From Bacillota bacterium (lineage in GTDB: Bacteria > Bacillota > Sulfobacillia > Sulfobacillales > Sulfobacillaceae), in the NCBI GenBank assembly GCA_021841025.1, contig JAKBWA010000084.1, forward strand, positions 1 to 35,286: a stretch of DNA of 35,286 nt. Reading direction: 5' to 3'. Each line of letters starts with the position of its first letter. The first letter of the stretch is position 1. This document shows, piece after piece, positions 11,300 to 18,452 of the stretch. Both the position numbers and the translations under genes were made by a program. Under the pieces are notes generated by a model. That model did not search any database. It worked only from the letters and a program-made list of their open reading frames with translations, and was not told the origin of the DNA.

Positions 11300-12412
11300 T
11301 CAGACTAATTGGCGCAATGGCAATAGGACGTGAAAATATGACGAGCGATCAGGGGTGCGAATCTTTGCGGGAGATTGCACGCCGGAAAATTCGAAAATGA
11401 TGTCTTCGCTGTCCATAGACTTGATAGCGTCGAGAATATAGGTGGGGTTGAACAGGATATCGAGATCTTGTCCTTCGGTCGGACAATCCATGACTTCCTG
11501 GGCTTGACCGATTTCTTGAGCTTCGGCTGAGAGTTCGAGAACTCCAGACTCAATACGAATACGCAAGGGTGTCGAGCGATCTTTAGCGGCAATTAAGCTG
11601 ACGCGTTCTACTGCGCCCCGTAAATCGGCGGTAGGTACCCGACATTGCGTAATGTAATCCTCAGGTATGACACGATCATAATCAGGGTATTGTCCATCCA
11701 AAAGTCGTCCTGTAAATGTTAGCTTCGGTGCGGACAATTCGATAAGTCCGGATCCGAATTTCAGAGAAATCGCCTCGCTGGTGTTGATGCGTGCCCCTTC
11801 GGCTAATACTTTTGGCGATATAACGACTGATGCTTCCACATCTAAGTACTCGGGAATGGGAAGCCAGGAATGAGAAAGTCGGCTGCCATCAGTTGCCACC
11901 ATAACCAGTCGGCCAGCTTCAAGTTTGACATAAACCCCTTTGAGAATGGGTCTGGCGTCGTCTTTGGAGCAAGCAAAGAGCAGTTCCCGGCTTAATGCGA
12001 CAAGGGTTCCGGAAGGTAGGATTATGCTCTGATTTTGACCTGCGGGAATGTGGGGAAATTCAGGCAGCATGTCCTGGCCAAAGCCATTGATTACTGCAGT
12101 GTTGCGGCCGTAGCGAATAGTCGCACGGCCAGTTTGGGGATTCGATGATAATTCGAAAGTTGCCGTAGGAAGACGGTGAATCAAGTCGTTAAAAGTTGAA
12201 GCAGGTAGTACAACATAGCCGGGATCGGACACTTCACACGGAATGTCCGCGACGATGTGATTCGACAAGTCCGTGGCGGATAGTTGGAGCCGTCCGTCTC
12301 GGGCCTCGAGTTGCACGCCCGTGGCAATGGCCATGGTATTTTGAGGCTGAATCACACGAATGACTTGCTGTAAAGCCGAAGCTGTTTCATCTTGGGTGGC
12401 ACTGAACTTCAT
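11300..12412 (-). CDS. dnaN: DNA polymerase III beta subunit (sliding clamp)
   Basis: DnaN forms the ring that tethers DNA polymerase III to the template. The 370-residue length fits three clamp domains, and recognisable segments include TGVQLEA near residue 29, GQYPDYDRVIP in the middle and the C-terminal SSYFHVLLPLR, where the partner-binding pocket is completed. GAGGAGG lies about ten bases upstream of the ATG. dnaA lies on the same strand beyond the 279-base origin spacer, and recF follows after two bases. Confidence 0.97.
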   Translation of the reverse strand: MKFSATQDETASALQQVIRVIQPQNTMAIATGVQLEARDGRLQLSATDLSNHIVADIPCEVSDPGYVVLPASTFNDLIHRLPTATFELSSNPQTGRATIRYGRNTAVINGFGQDMLPEFPHIPAGQNQSIILPSGTLVALSRELLFACSKDDARPILKGVYVKLEAGRLVMVATDGSRLSHSWLPIPEYLDVEASVVISPKVLAEGARINTSEAISLKFGSGLIELSAPKLTFTGRLLDGQYPDYDRVIPEDYITQCRVPTADLRGAVERVSLIAAKDRSTPLRIRIESGVLELSAEAQEIGQAQEVMDCPTEGQDLDILFNPTYILDAIKSMDSEDIIFEFSGVQSPAKIRTPDRSSYFHVLLPLRQLV

Positions 12413-12691
12413 GGGTTGGAAATCCTCCTCAATGTCGCTAAATTTGCCACAGTTATGATCATTAGTGTATTAAGTATTGATCAAATCCGTAGTAATAATA
12501 AGGGCTGGGGATAATATGGAAAACTCCCCAAACCCTTGTGGGTACTGGCTTCGAGGAGTTGTCTCCTCGTGAATAAGCGGTGGATAAAAAAGGGGACAAA
12601 TGGGGATAAAAATCGAGAAATTTTTTGGGCTGTGCATAACTTGACATTGTTCCACATAAAATCCCCCATTTCTCCCAAAGTTATACACAGG
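12413..12691. other. oriC: oriC, dnaA-dnaN spacer with DnaA boxes
   Basis: This gene-free spacer holds several DnaA-box-like sequences. On the plus strand TTATACACA is at 12681-12689. On the minus strand TTATGCACA is at 12639-12631, TTATCCCCA at 12609-12601, TTATCCACC at 12587-12579 and TTATCCCCA at 12514-12506, with a weaker one near 12543-12535. An AT-rich patch (AAATTTTTT) is near 12620. A 7-bp hairpin CGAGGAG/CTCCTCG lies at 12552-12569. The dnaA-dnaN spacer is the classic site of Firmicute oriC unwinding. The dnaN promoter should also be here, but I could not assign one clearly. Confidence 0.85.
12490..12514 (-). promoter_or_regulatory. Candidate DnaA-trio unwinding element
   Basis: Plus-strand triplets TAG-TAA-TAA-TAA (12490-12501) are followed by a GGGC spacer and then a DnaA-box-like TGGGGATAA (12506-12514). 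This order (box, GC-rich spacer, repeated 3'-(G/A)A(T/A)-5' triplets) is the arrangement described for the basal unwinding system of B. subtilis. Only one adjacent box is clear, so the match is suggestive. Confidence 0.6.
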
Positions 12692-14086
12692 CTATAAGCG
12701 TGATCTGATACGGTTTGTCAGCGATTCGACGAGTTGTGCCAGTTGGGGATCTTCCTGAAGTTCTTGGTGGATTTTTTCGCACGCATGGATGACTGTGGTG
12801 TGATCACGTCCGCCGAAGTCTTCTCCGATGCGGGGAAGGCTGGCGTCAGTTAATTGGCGGGCTAGGTACATGGCGACTTGTCTGGGAAATGCGACGTTTC
12901 TGGTCCGAGTTTTGGCCTTGAGATCAGTCACCTGGAGTTCGAAGTGTTTGACGACTTCTTCTTGAATGAGGCGGATAGTGATAGGTTTGGGCGTAGCATG
13001 GGGAAGCACGTCTTTTAACGCTTCCAGGGCTAGCTCTGTCGTCAAAGGTTGTCGGGTGATGGAACCATAGGCCATGACGCGAATCAGTGCTCCTTCCAGT
13101 TCGCGAATGTTTGTATCGACGCGTGTTGCAATGAACTGAAGAACAGTGTCGGGAACATAAAGGTTTTCCAGTTGTGCCTTTTTGGCCAGGATAGCAATTC
13201 GGGTCTCCAAGTCGGGAGGCTGAATGTCGGTGATCAATCCCCACTCGAATCGTGAACGCAGGCGTTCCTCCAGTGTGGGGATGTCTTTCGGGGGACGGTC
13301 GCTGGAGATGACGATTTGCTTGTGCGCACCGTGAAGAGCCTCGAACGTATGGAAAAACTCTTCCTGAGTGCGTTCTTTACCAGCTACAAATTGAATATCG
13401 TCAATTAAGAGTACATCAATGTTGCGGTAGCGCTGGCGAAAGCGGACCATTTTGTCGTCGCGAATGGCATTGATCATCTCGTTAGTGAAATTTTCTGAAG
13501 AGACATACAGTACTCGTGAATGAGGAGAACCACTTAGAACATGATGCCCAATAGCGTGCATCAAGTGCGTCTTACCCAGTCCGACACCGCCGTAGAGAAA
13601 AAGAGGATTATAAGCGCGTGCAGGCATTTCGGCTACGGCTTGACAGGCTGCGTGAGCAAAGCGGTTGGAGACCCCCACCACGAACGCTTCAAAAACGTAC
13701 TTGGGATTGAGACGGGTGTGAAATTCGGATTCTGATGTCTCTGATACTTCCTGGCTAGGAGAAGATGGTGTTGGTTCAGATGCGGAAACGGGCAACGGTA
13801 AGGTTTTGTCGTTGTCTGTAATATCCGGTGATTTTGGTGTCAGAATTAAATGAACATCGATGGGGCGACCGGCGGATTGAGCCAAGACGTCTCGGAGCAA
13901 ACCGGTATACCGGCTTGCTATTATTTGGCGTACGAAGTCGGAGGGTACGGCCAAATCCAGGACACCGTCATCTAAAGAGAGCGGAAATACTTGGCGTACC
14001 CAGGCTTCGAGGCTGGGTGTAGATAATTCGCTTTCGAGTCGTGCAACCGTGTCTGCCCACAGACTTTCCAAGCCGACCTCAAGCAT
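12692..14086 (-). CDS. dnaA: Chromosomal replication initiator DnaA
   Basis: DnaA binds oriC boxes and opens the duplex to start replication. From the ATG at 14086 the protein is 464 residues (start MLEVGLESLW). Domain I covers about 1-85 and a low-complexity Ser/Pro/Glu linker covers about 95-130. The AAA+ domain has Walker A GGVGLGKTH and Walker B LLIDDIQFVAGKERTQEEFFHTF, and the C-terminal DNA-binding domain carries GGRDHTTVIHACEKI. AGGGGG lies upstream of this ATG. The open frame extends to 14134, but that would run into the DnaA-box region and add residues without family similarity. Confidence 0.98.
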   Translation of the reverse strand: MLEVGLESLWADTVARLESELSTPSLEAWVRQVFPLSLDDGVLDLAVPSDFVRQIIASRYTGLLRDVLAQSAGRPIDVHLILTPKSPDITDNDKTLPLPVSASEPTPSSPSQEVSETSESEFHTRLNPKYVFEAFVVGVSNRFAHAACQAVAEMPARAYNPLFLYGGVGLGKTHLMHAIGHHVLSGSPHSRVLYVSSENFTNEMINAIRDDKMVRFRQRYRNIDVLLIDDIQFVAGKERTQEEFFHTFEALHGAHKQIVISSDRPPKDIPTLEERLRSRFEWGLITDIQPPDLETRIAILAKKAQLENLYVPDTVLQFIATRVDTNIRELEGALIRVMAYGSITRQPLTTELALEALKDVLPHATPKPITIRLIQEEVVKHFELQVTDLKAKTRTRNVAFPRQVAMYLARQLTDASLPRIGEDFGGRDHTTVIHACEKIHQELQEDPQLAQLVESLTNRIRSRL

Positions 14087-14126
14087 TAAATAATTCCCCC
14101 TAAATGTGAACAGGAAATCCACAACG

Positions 14127-14147
14127 TTATCCACAAACTGTGGATAA
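14127..14147. promoter_or_regulatory. Inverted pair of consensus DnaA boxes
   Basis: TTATCCACA (14127-14135, plus) and TGTGGATAA (14139-14147) are two perfect consensus boxes facing each other with a three-base spacer. A weaker AAATCCACA is at 14116-14124. They lie between the dnaA promoter and the dnaA start codon, a position suited both to origin function and to autorepression of dnaA. Confidence 0.85.
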
Positions 14148-14194
14148 CAGTCCTAAAAATAATGAACGTCTCCGACCCGCGGAGAAGTGGATTT

Positions 14195-14223
14195 ATGATA
14201 ACAAATTCGGACAAGGCTCTCAA
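14195..14223 (-). promoter_or_regulatory. dnaA promoter
   Basis: On the minus strand TTGAGA (14223-14218) and TATCAT (14200-14195) are 17 bases apart. The predicted transcript would start near 14188 and run through the inverted DnaA boxes into dnaA. It is back to back with the rpmH promoter. Confidence 0.6.
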
Positions 14224-14268
14224 TGAACTGGCGAAGAAAAAGGGTGCAGTAAATTCAGTGACGATTTC

Positions 14269-14297
14269 TTGACCAACCTATAAGAGGTCGATATAAT
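14269..14297 (+). promoter_or_regulatory. rpmH promoter
   Basis: TTGACC (14269-14274) and a perfect TATAAT (14292-14297) are separated by 17 bases, 38 bases before the rpmH start. This is a strong housekeeping promoter for the rpmH-rnpA-yidD-yidC transcript. Confidence 0.75.
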
Positions 14298-14334
14298 TAA
14301 AATACATTTGCGTCAAAGTCTGGAGGTGACTTCT

Positions 14335-14469
14335 GTGAAGCGAACCTATCAGCCAAATCGTCGCCACCGGGCAAAAGTTCACGGTTTTAGAAAACGCATG
14401 TCTACCAGAGCGGGGCGTATGGTACTCAAACGAAGGCGGCTTAAGGGACGTAAGCGTTTGGCGGGATAA
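14335..14469 (+). CDS. rpmH: Ribosomal protein L34
   Basis: This 44-residue, very basic protein starts with GTG and reads [18 protein letters not shown], then [11 protein letters not shown] and [11 protein letters not shown], the standard L34 sequence. It is a small component of the large ribosomal subunit. GGAGGT lies about eight bases upstream. It diverges from dnaA, as in most bacteria, and its stop codon overlaps the rnpA start by one base (TAATG). Confidence 0.97.
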   Translation: MKRTYQPNRRHRAKVHGFRKRMSTRAGRMVLKRRRLKGRKRLAG

Positions 14470-14843
14470 TGGCTCAATTTCATCGGCTTAAAAGACATTC
14501 TGATTTTGGTCGTGTTTTCCGAATGGGACGTACCGTAGGGGACCGTAATATGGTCCTTTTCATTCTAACGAGTGAAAGTAAGACGCCCAAGATAGGATTT
14601 GCGACACAACGATCAGCAGGTTCAGCGGTGAAACGGAATCGCATTCGTCGGCGAATCCGGGCGCTGTTTTCTGTTTTTGCGGAGGAGATTACTCCATGCG
14701 GGGACCTGATTCTTTTGGGCAAAAAGCCGGTTTTGACGGCGGATTGGAATAGTCTGGTGCGGTCAATGCGGAAACTGTTATTAAAAGCAGGGTGTCTCAA
14801 GAAAGAAAGCTGCGGACGACAAAAAGGCAGGGAGAAAGAATGA
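14469..14843 (+). CDS. rnpA: Ribonuclease P protein component
   Basis: RnpA is the protein partner of the RNase P ribozyme that matures tRNA 5' ends. The 124-residue protein starts [17 protein letters not shown] after Met and carries the RNR-type signature [16 protein letters not shown] near residues 52-67. The ATG overlaps the rpmH stop by one base, and the stop overlaps yidD as ATGA. The C-terminal tail ([14 protein letters not shown]) is basic and non-conserved. Confidence 0.95.
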   Translation: MAQFHRLKRHSDFGRVFRMGRTVGDRNMVLFILTSESKTPKIGFATQRSAGSAVKRNRIRRRIRALFSVFAEEITPCGDLILLGKKPVLTADWNSLVRSMRKLLLKAGCLKKESCGRQKGREKE

Positions 14844-15049
14844 GAAGGGTTGTGATTGGGTTAATTCGCCTGTATCAGCGAGTTGTTTCTCCGATGACCC
14901 CTGCGAGTTGTCGTTATTTACCAACATGTTCTCAATATGCTGTTGAAGCTGTCGCAAAGTATGGAGTCCCCAAAGGAGGGTATTTGGCAGTGCGCCGAAT
15001 TTTGCGTTGTCACCCTTTACACGAGGGCGGGTATGACCCAGTTCCATAG
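14840..15049 (+). CDS. yidD: YidD-family membrane protein insertion factor
   Basis: This 69-residue protein has the YidD pattern with a short amphipathic N-terminus ([14 protein letters not shown]) and [15 protein letters not shown], then [24 protein letters not shown]. The three conserved cysteines are present. It is thought to assist YidC-dependent membrane insertion. The chosen ATG overlaps the rnpA stop (ATGA) with GGGAG upstream. A longer frame from 14792 would add 16 basic residues inside rnpA and is not supported. Confidence 0.95.
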   Translation: MRRVVIGLIRLYQRVVSPMTPASCRYLPTCSQYAVEAVAKYGVPKGGYLAVRRILRCHPLHEGGYDPVP

Positions 15050-15069
15050 AATGTTAAGGAGGCTATAAA

Positions 15070-15744
15070 TTGGGAATTTGGGGCGGGTTTTTAAGCCTAA
15101 TCCGCGGAACCTTTGTGGTATTTACGGGATGGACCCATAATTATGTGTTAGGGATTATCCTCTTGACGCTACTGGTTCGGCTGATCCTATTACCACTTGG
15201 TGTTTACCAGGCGCGTTCCATGCAGAAGATGGCTAAGGTGGGTCCAAAGCAACGCGAAATTCAGGCGCGTCATAAAGGCAATCCCCAGGCCATGCAAGCA
15301 GAGTTGGCCAAACTGTACAAAGAAGAAGGAGTTAATCCGGCTTCAGGGTGTTTACCATTACTCCTGCAAATTCCTGTAATGTATGGATTGTTTGATGTTT
15401 TGGAGCAATTTAAGTACGTTCATCATAATTATGGATTTTGGGTGTGGCAAAATTTGGCACATCCGGATCCGACTTACATTCTTCCAATTCTCGTTGCGGT
15501 CAGCACATTTTTCATGCAAAAGCAGACGATGATGATGACCCCTCAGCAACCAGAGATGCAACAGACCCAGAAGATGATGTTATGGATGATGCCGGTCGTG
15601 TTTGGTTTTGTGGCCTCCCGGTTTCCCGCTGGTCTGTCCGTATACTATGTCGTGTCTAACCTATTTCAATTGGGCCAAACGATGTGGTTATTGCGAAAAC
15701 CGTTGGATGGGGCTAAAGGTGGGGGCGCGCAGGCAACGCGCTGA
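15070..15744 (+). CDS. yidC: YidC/Oxa1 membrane protein insertase
   Basis: YidC inserts proteins into the cytoplasmic membrane. The 224-residue protein begins with TTG preceded by AAGGAGG. Hydrophobic segments appear near residues 10-50, 95-115, 130-150 and 170-205, and the hydrophilic groove region QARSMQKMAKVGPKQREIQ and the conserved NPASGCLPLLLQIPVMYGLF are clear. It is shorter than B. subtilis SpoIIIJ and has no lipobox cysteine at the N-terminus, so it is probably not a lipoprotein. No jag/khpB follows, which is unusual for this location. A strong terminator comes next. Confidence 0.94.
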   Translation: MGIWGGFLSLIRGTFVVFTGWTHNYVLGIILLTLLVRLILLPLGVYQARSMQKMAKVGPKQREIQARHKGNPQAMQAELAKLYKEEGVNPASGCLPLLLQIPVMYGLFDVLEQFKYVHHNYGFWVWQNLAHPDPTYILPILVAVSTFFMQKQTMMMTPQQPEMQQTQKMMLWMMPVVFGFVASRFPAGLSVYYVVSNLFQLGQTMWLLRKPLDGAKGGGAQATR

Positions 15745-15756
15745 GGAAAAATGTGG

Positions 15757-15788
15757 TGACCGCGCGAGAAAGCGCGGTCATTTTCTTT
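15757..15788 (+). terminator. Intrinsic terminator after yidC
   Basis: TGACCGCGC pairs perfectly with GCGCGGTCA (9 bp) around a GAGAAA loop and is followed by TTTTCTTT. It ends the rpmH-rnpA-yidD-yidC transcript and lies upstream of the chosen rsmG start, which argues against the longer rsmG frame from 15753. Confidence 0.9.
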
Positions 15789-15824
15789 GTAAGATGGTTT
15801 ATTCTATTGTCGACAGGAGGATTT

Positions 15825-16538
15825 ATGGTTAGAAGGCCGCAATGGCTCAGGGGCTCCTTAATGAATGTGTTAGAAGACAAGGCGATTGTTGGTCGACTGG
15901 ATACTTTGGTGCAATTGATAGTCGATGCGCCATTTAACATTAGTGGATTTCGAACGAAGGAAGCACTGTGGATCCACGGGATATATGATGCCATACAGAC
16001 GGTCGAGAGAATAAATATAGAGGAAATGTCGACTGCCGTGGACATCGGCAGCGGTGCAGGATTTCCAGGCTTAGTGCTTGCTATTCTGGTACCCAGCGTG
16101 AAGTGGGTTCTGATTGAGGCGCGTGAGAAAAGGGCGACTTATTTAAAACGTATGATTCAAGTACTGGATTTGGCAAATTCATCAGTGATAGGGGGACGTG
16201 CGGAGGAAGTGGCTGAGGTTGGCAATAATGGCATGCGAGAGGCTGCAGATTTAGTCACAGCGCGTGCCGTGGGATCCTTGCGGGTGACTTTGGAGTTGTC
16301 GCTCCCTTATTTGAAGATGGGGGGGAGAGGATGCTTTCCGAAGGGGAGAAATCAGGTGCAGGTGGAGATGGAGCAGGCGCAGGATTTATGCCGATTGTTA
16401 GGCGGTGAATACCAAGAGGTGTCGTCCCCCTACGGAGAGCAGGAGGATTCGCAGATCATTGTGATAACAAAGGTGAATAAGACGCCGTTAGAGTTTCCCC
16501 GACGATCGAAGCGATTAGGTTCACCCGTTCCGGGTTAG
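15825..16538 (+). CDS. rsmG: 16S rRNA (guanine-N7) methyltransferase
   Basis: RsmG adds the N7-methyl group to G527 (E. coli numbering) of 16S rRNA. The protein is 237 residues from the ATG at 15825, which has AGGAGG five bases upstream. The SAM-binding motif VDIGSGAGFPGLVLAI is followed by LIEAREKRATYLKRM, TARAVGSL and PKGRNQ. A longer frame from 15753 would run through a strong terminator and is rejected. It precedes parA, as in most Firmicutes, but is not preceded by mnmE and mnmG here. Confidence 0.95.
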   Translation: MVRRPQWLRGSLMNVLEDKAIVGRLDTLVQLIVDAPFNISGFRTKEALWIHGIYDAIQTVERINIEEMSTAVDIGSGAGFPGLVLAILVPSVKWVLIEAREKRATYLKRMIQVLDLANSSVIGGRAEEVAEVGNNGMREAADLVTARAVGSLRVTLELSLPYLKMGGRGCFPKGRNQVQVEMEQAQDLCRLLGGEYQEVSSPYGEQEDSQIIVITKVNKTPLEFPRRSKRLGSPVPG

Positions 16539-16578
16539 GTTCTTGGAAACTCTAAGGGTGATGGGGTGGTCGGTTTTT

Positions 16579-16653
16579 ATGGAATATCAGATTGTGAAGG
16601 CTTTGGGGATAAAGGGAGAGTCGCTACTGACTACGCGGGAGATGGCCCGATGA
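16579..16653 (+). CDS. Possible 24-residue leader ORF upstream of parA
   Basis: An ATG at 16579 opens a short frame (MEYQIVKALGIKG, then ESLLTTREMAR) that ends TGA at 16653, overlapping the parA ATG as ATGA. GGGGTGG lies about ten bases before the ATG. The peptide resembles the start of a helix-turn-helix but is too short to assign. It could couple parA translation to a leader, or be chance. Confidence 0.3.
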   Translation: MEYQIVKALGIKGESLLTTREMAR

Positions 16654-17411
16654 GCCGAATTATTGCTGTGGCGAACCAGAAGGGCGGGGTTGGGAAAACA
16701 ACCACTGTGATCAATTTGGCTTCTTATTTGGCTGATGCGGGAAAAAGGGTTTTGGCCGTAGATATTGATCCGCAAGGTAATACAACAACGGGTCTCGGTG
16801 TCGAGAAACAAGACATGGATGTGTCGATTTACGACGTGATACTGGGCTCAGAGCCAGTTATGGAAGCACTCATTGCGACGTCGATCGTTGGACTTCATCT
16901 TTTGCCTGCGACCCTGGATCTAGCGGGAGCGGAGGTGGAATTGTCTCAGACGGCGGACCGAGAAAACCGCTTAAAGAGGGCTATCACTCCGCTCAGAGAT
17001 CGTTATGATTATGTTTTTATTGACTGTCCTCCATCTTTAGGTTTGTTGACGATCAATGCATTATGTGCAGCAGATCGTGTTATGATTCCTATGCAGTGTG
17101 AATTTTTTGCTTTAGAGGGGTTATCCCAGCTTTTGTCAACGATTGATCTCGTCACAGCCAGACTTAATCCGCAGCTGGAGCTCGAAGGGATTGTGCTGAC
17201 CATGTATGATGTACGCACTAATTTGTCGAGTCAGGTCGCTCAAGAAGTCCGGCAGCATTTTGCTTCCAAGGTTTATGAAGCTGTGATTCCCCGAACAGTT
17301 CGGCTCAGTGAAGCGCCAAGCCACGGCATGCCCATATTGCGTTACGACCCAAAATCACGTGGCGCTGAAGGATACCGGGCGCTGGCAAGGGAGGTGATGG
17401 CTAATGGGTAA
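16650..17411 (+). CDS. parA: Chromosome partitioning ATPase ParA (Soj)
   Basis: ParA/Soj is a deviant Walker ATPase that binds DNA as an ATP dimer, helps segregate origins and modulates DnaA activity. From the ATG at 16650 it is 253 residues, the same as B. subtilis Soj. The deviant Walker A KGGVGKTT (11-18) starts right after the first strand. VDIDPQGNTT, the Walker B region FIDCPPSLGLLT and PRTVRLSEAPSHG are all present. A frame from 16566 adds 28 unconserved residues and is rejected because GGGAG precedes the later ATG. The 3' end overlaps parB by eight bases. Confidence 0.97.
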   Translation: MSRIIAVANQKGGVGKTTTVINLASYLADAGKRVLAVDIDPQGNTTTGLGVEKQDMDVSIYDVILGSEPVMEALIATSIVGLHLLPATLDLAGAEVELSQTADRENRLKRAITPLRDRYDYVFIDCPPSLGLLTINALCAADRVMIPMQCEFFALEGLSQLLSTIDLVTARLNPQLELEGIVLTMYDVRTNLSSQVAQEVRQHFASKVYEAVIPRTVRLSEAPSHGMPILRYDPKSRGAEGYRALAREVMANG

Positions 17412-18333
17412 AAACCGGGGTCTGGGACGGGGATTGTCGTCACTGATTCCAGAAATATCCCGAAAAGACGTGGGGGCGGTGGAGGGTTCTAAAAGAGCGC
17501 ATGCGGAAGAAGAAGGAGAAGTGGCAGAAGTCTGTGAAGTTCCTATTCACGCCATACGCTCAAGCTCTTTTCAACCACGGCGCCGATTTGGAGAAGATGA
17601 GCTAAATGAGTTAACGCATTCGGTCCGTATACACGGTATCATTCAACCTATTGTTCTTCGCCAGGCACCGTCGGGGGATGGTTACGAATTGATCGCCGGA
17701 GAAAGACGCTATCGCGCGGCGAAACGTGCTGAAATGCAAATGATTCCCGCGGTTATACGCAATATATCCGACCAAGAGGCCATGGAAATTGCTCTGATTG
17801 AAAATTTACAGAGGAGCGACTTGGATCCCGTGGAAGAGTCCTATGCTTATTTGAGGTTGACAGAGGAACTCGGCTGGACTCAAGAACAAATAGGTGAAAG
17901 AATCGGGAAATCTCGTTCCCACGTTGCGAACTATTTACGGTTACTCACGTTAGAGCAAGAAATTCAGGACTGGCTCGCCGAAGGCAAACTGAGTGTGGCT
18001 CATGCCAAGTTTTTGTTGTCGGTGGAAACATCACAGCGACTGTCGTTGGCCAGCCGCGCAGTTGAGGAACAGTGGACTTTGCGGCAACTTGAGGCGCACG
18101 CTGCAGCACAATCGGGAAAGTCCGCTGGAGAAAAGCCCATTCGTACAGCGGACGCTCATTTAGTGGTAACAGAGGAACAATTGCGTAGAAGGTTCGGAAC
18201 AAAGGTTCGTTTAAAAGGCGATTTAAACAAGGGCCGTATAGAGATTCCGTATCATACCGTCAACGAATTGGAGAGAATCTTAGAGATTCTCGATGATGAT
18301 TCTCAATCGAATGCGGGTGACTTTGTAGTGTAA
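17404..18333 (+). CDS. parB: Chromosome partitioning protein ParB (Spo0J)
   Basis: ParB is a CTP-dependent clamp that loads at parS and spreads along DNA to organise the origin. The 309-residue protein starts MGKNRGLGRGLSSLIP, the ParA-activating N-terminus. It has the CTPase motif AGERRYRAAKRA, then IALIENLQRSDLDPVEE and a helix-turn-helix region WTQEQIGERIGKSRSHVANYLRLL, followed by a C-terminal dimer region. AGGGAGGTGA lies before the ATG, which overlaps the parA stop. Three identical palindromes directly follow the stop codon and are probable binding sites. Confidence 0.97.
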   Translation: MGKNRGLGRGLSSLIPEISRKDVGAVEGSKRAHAEEEGEVAEVCEVPIHAIRSSSFQPRRRFGEDELNELTHSVRIHGIIQPIVLRQAPSGDGYELIAGERRYRAAKRAEMQMIPAVIRNISDQEAMEIALIENLQRSDLDPVEESYAYLRLTEELGWTQEQIGERIGKSRSHVANYLRLLTLEQEIQDWLAEGKLSVAHAKFLLSVETSQRLSLASRAVEEQWTLRQLEAHAAAQSGKSAGEKPIRTADAHLVVTEEQLRRRFGTKVRLKGDLNKGRIEIPYHTVNELERILEILDDDSQSNAGDFVV

Positions 18334-18452
18334 TGTTCCTTGAGGAACATTGATCGGCCAAATAATGTCAGAGGAAGAATGGTGTTCCTTGAGGAACATT
18401 GAGAAAGGGAATGGCGTGTCTAAGAAGTGAGAGGAGTGTTCCTTGAGGAACA
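18334..18452. repeat. Three identical parS-like palindromes
   Basis: The 16-mer TGTTCCTTGAGGAACA occurs exactly at 18334-18349, 18383-18398 and 18437-18452. Its arms (TGTTCCT/AGGAACA) match the parS pattern TGTTNCACGTGAAACA in the outer bases, but the centre differs (TTGA instead of ACGT). Spacing is 49 and 54 bases. They sit between parB and the DUF554 gene, and the third ends at the base before that gene's ATG. ParB binding is inferred. Confidence 0.75.

Noticed and set aside
14087-14134. N-terminal extension of dnaA
   Set aside because: The extra 16 residues have no family similarity, run into the DnaA-box region, and a later ATG has a proper ribosome site.
15753-15824. Upstream start for rsmG
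   Set aside because: The frame crosses a strong terminator and AGGAGG supports the ATG at 15825.
16519-16560. parS-like or terminator-like inverted repeat after rsmG
   Set aside because: CACCC/GGGTG can pair, but the loop is long, the inner match to parS is poor and no T run follows.
16566-16649. N-terminal extension of parA
   Set aside because: The Walker A motif normally begins about ten residues from the start, which fits the ATG at 16650.
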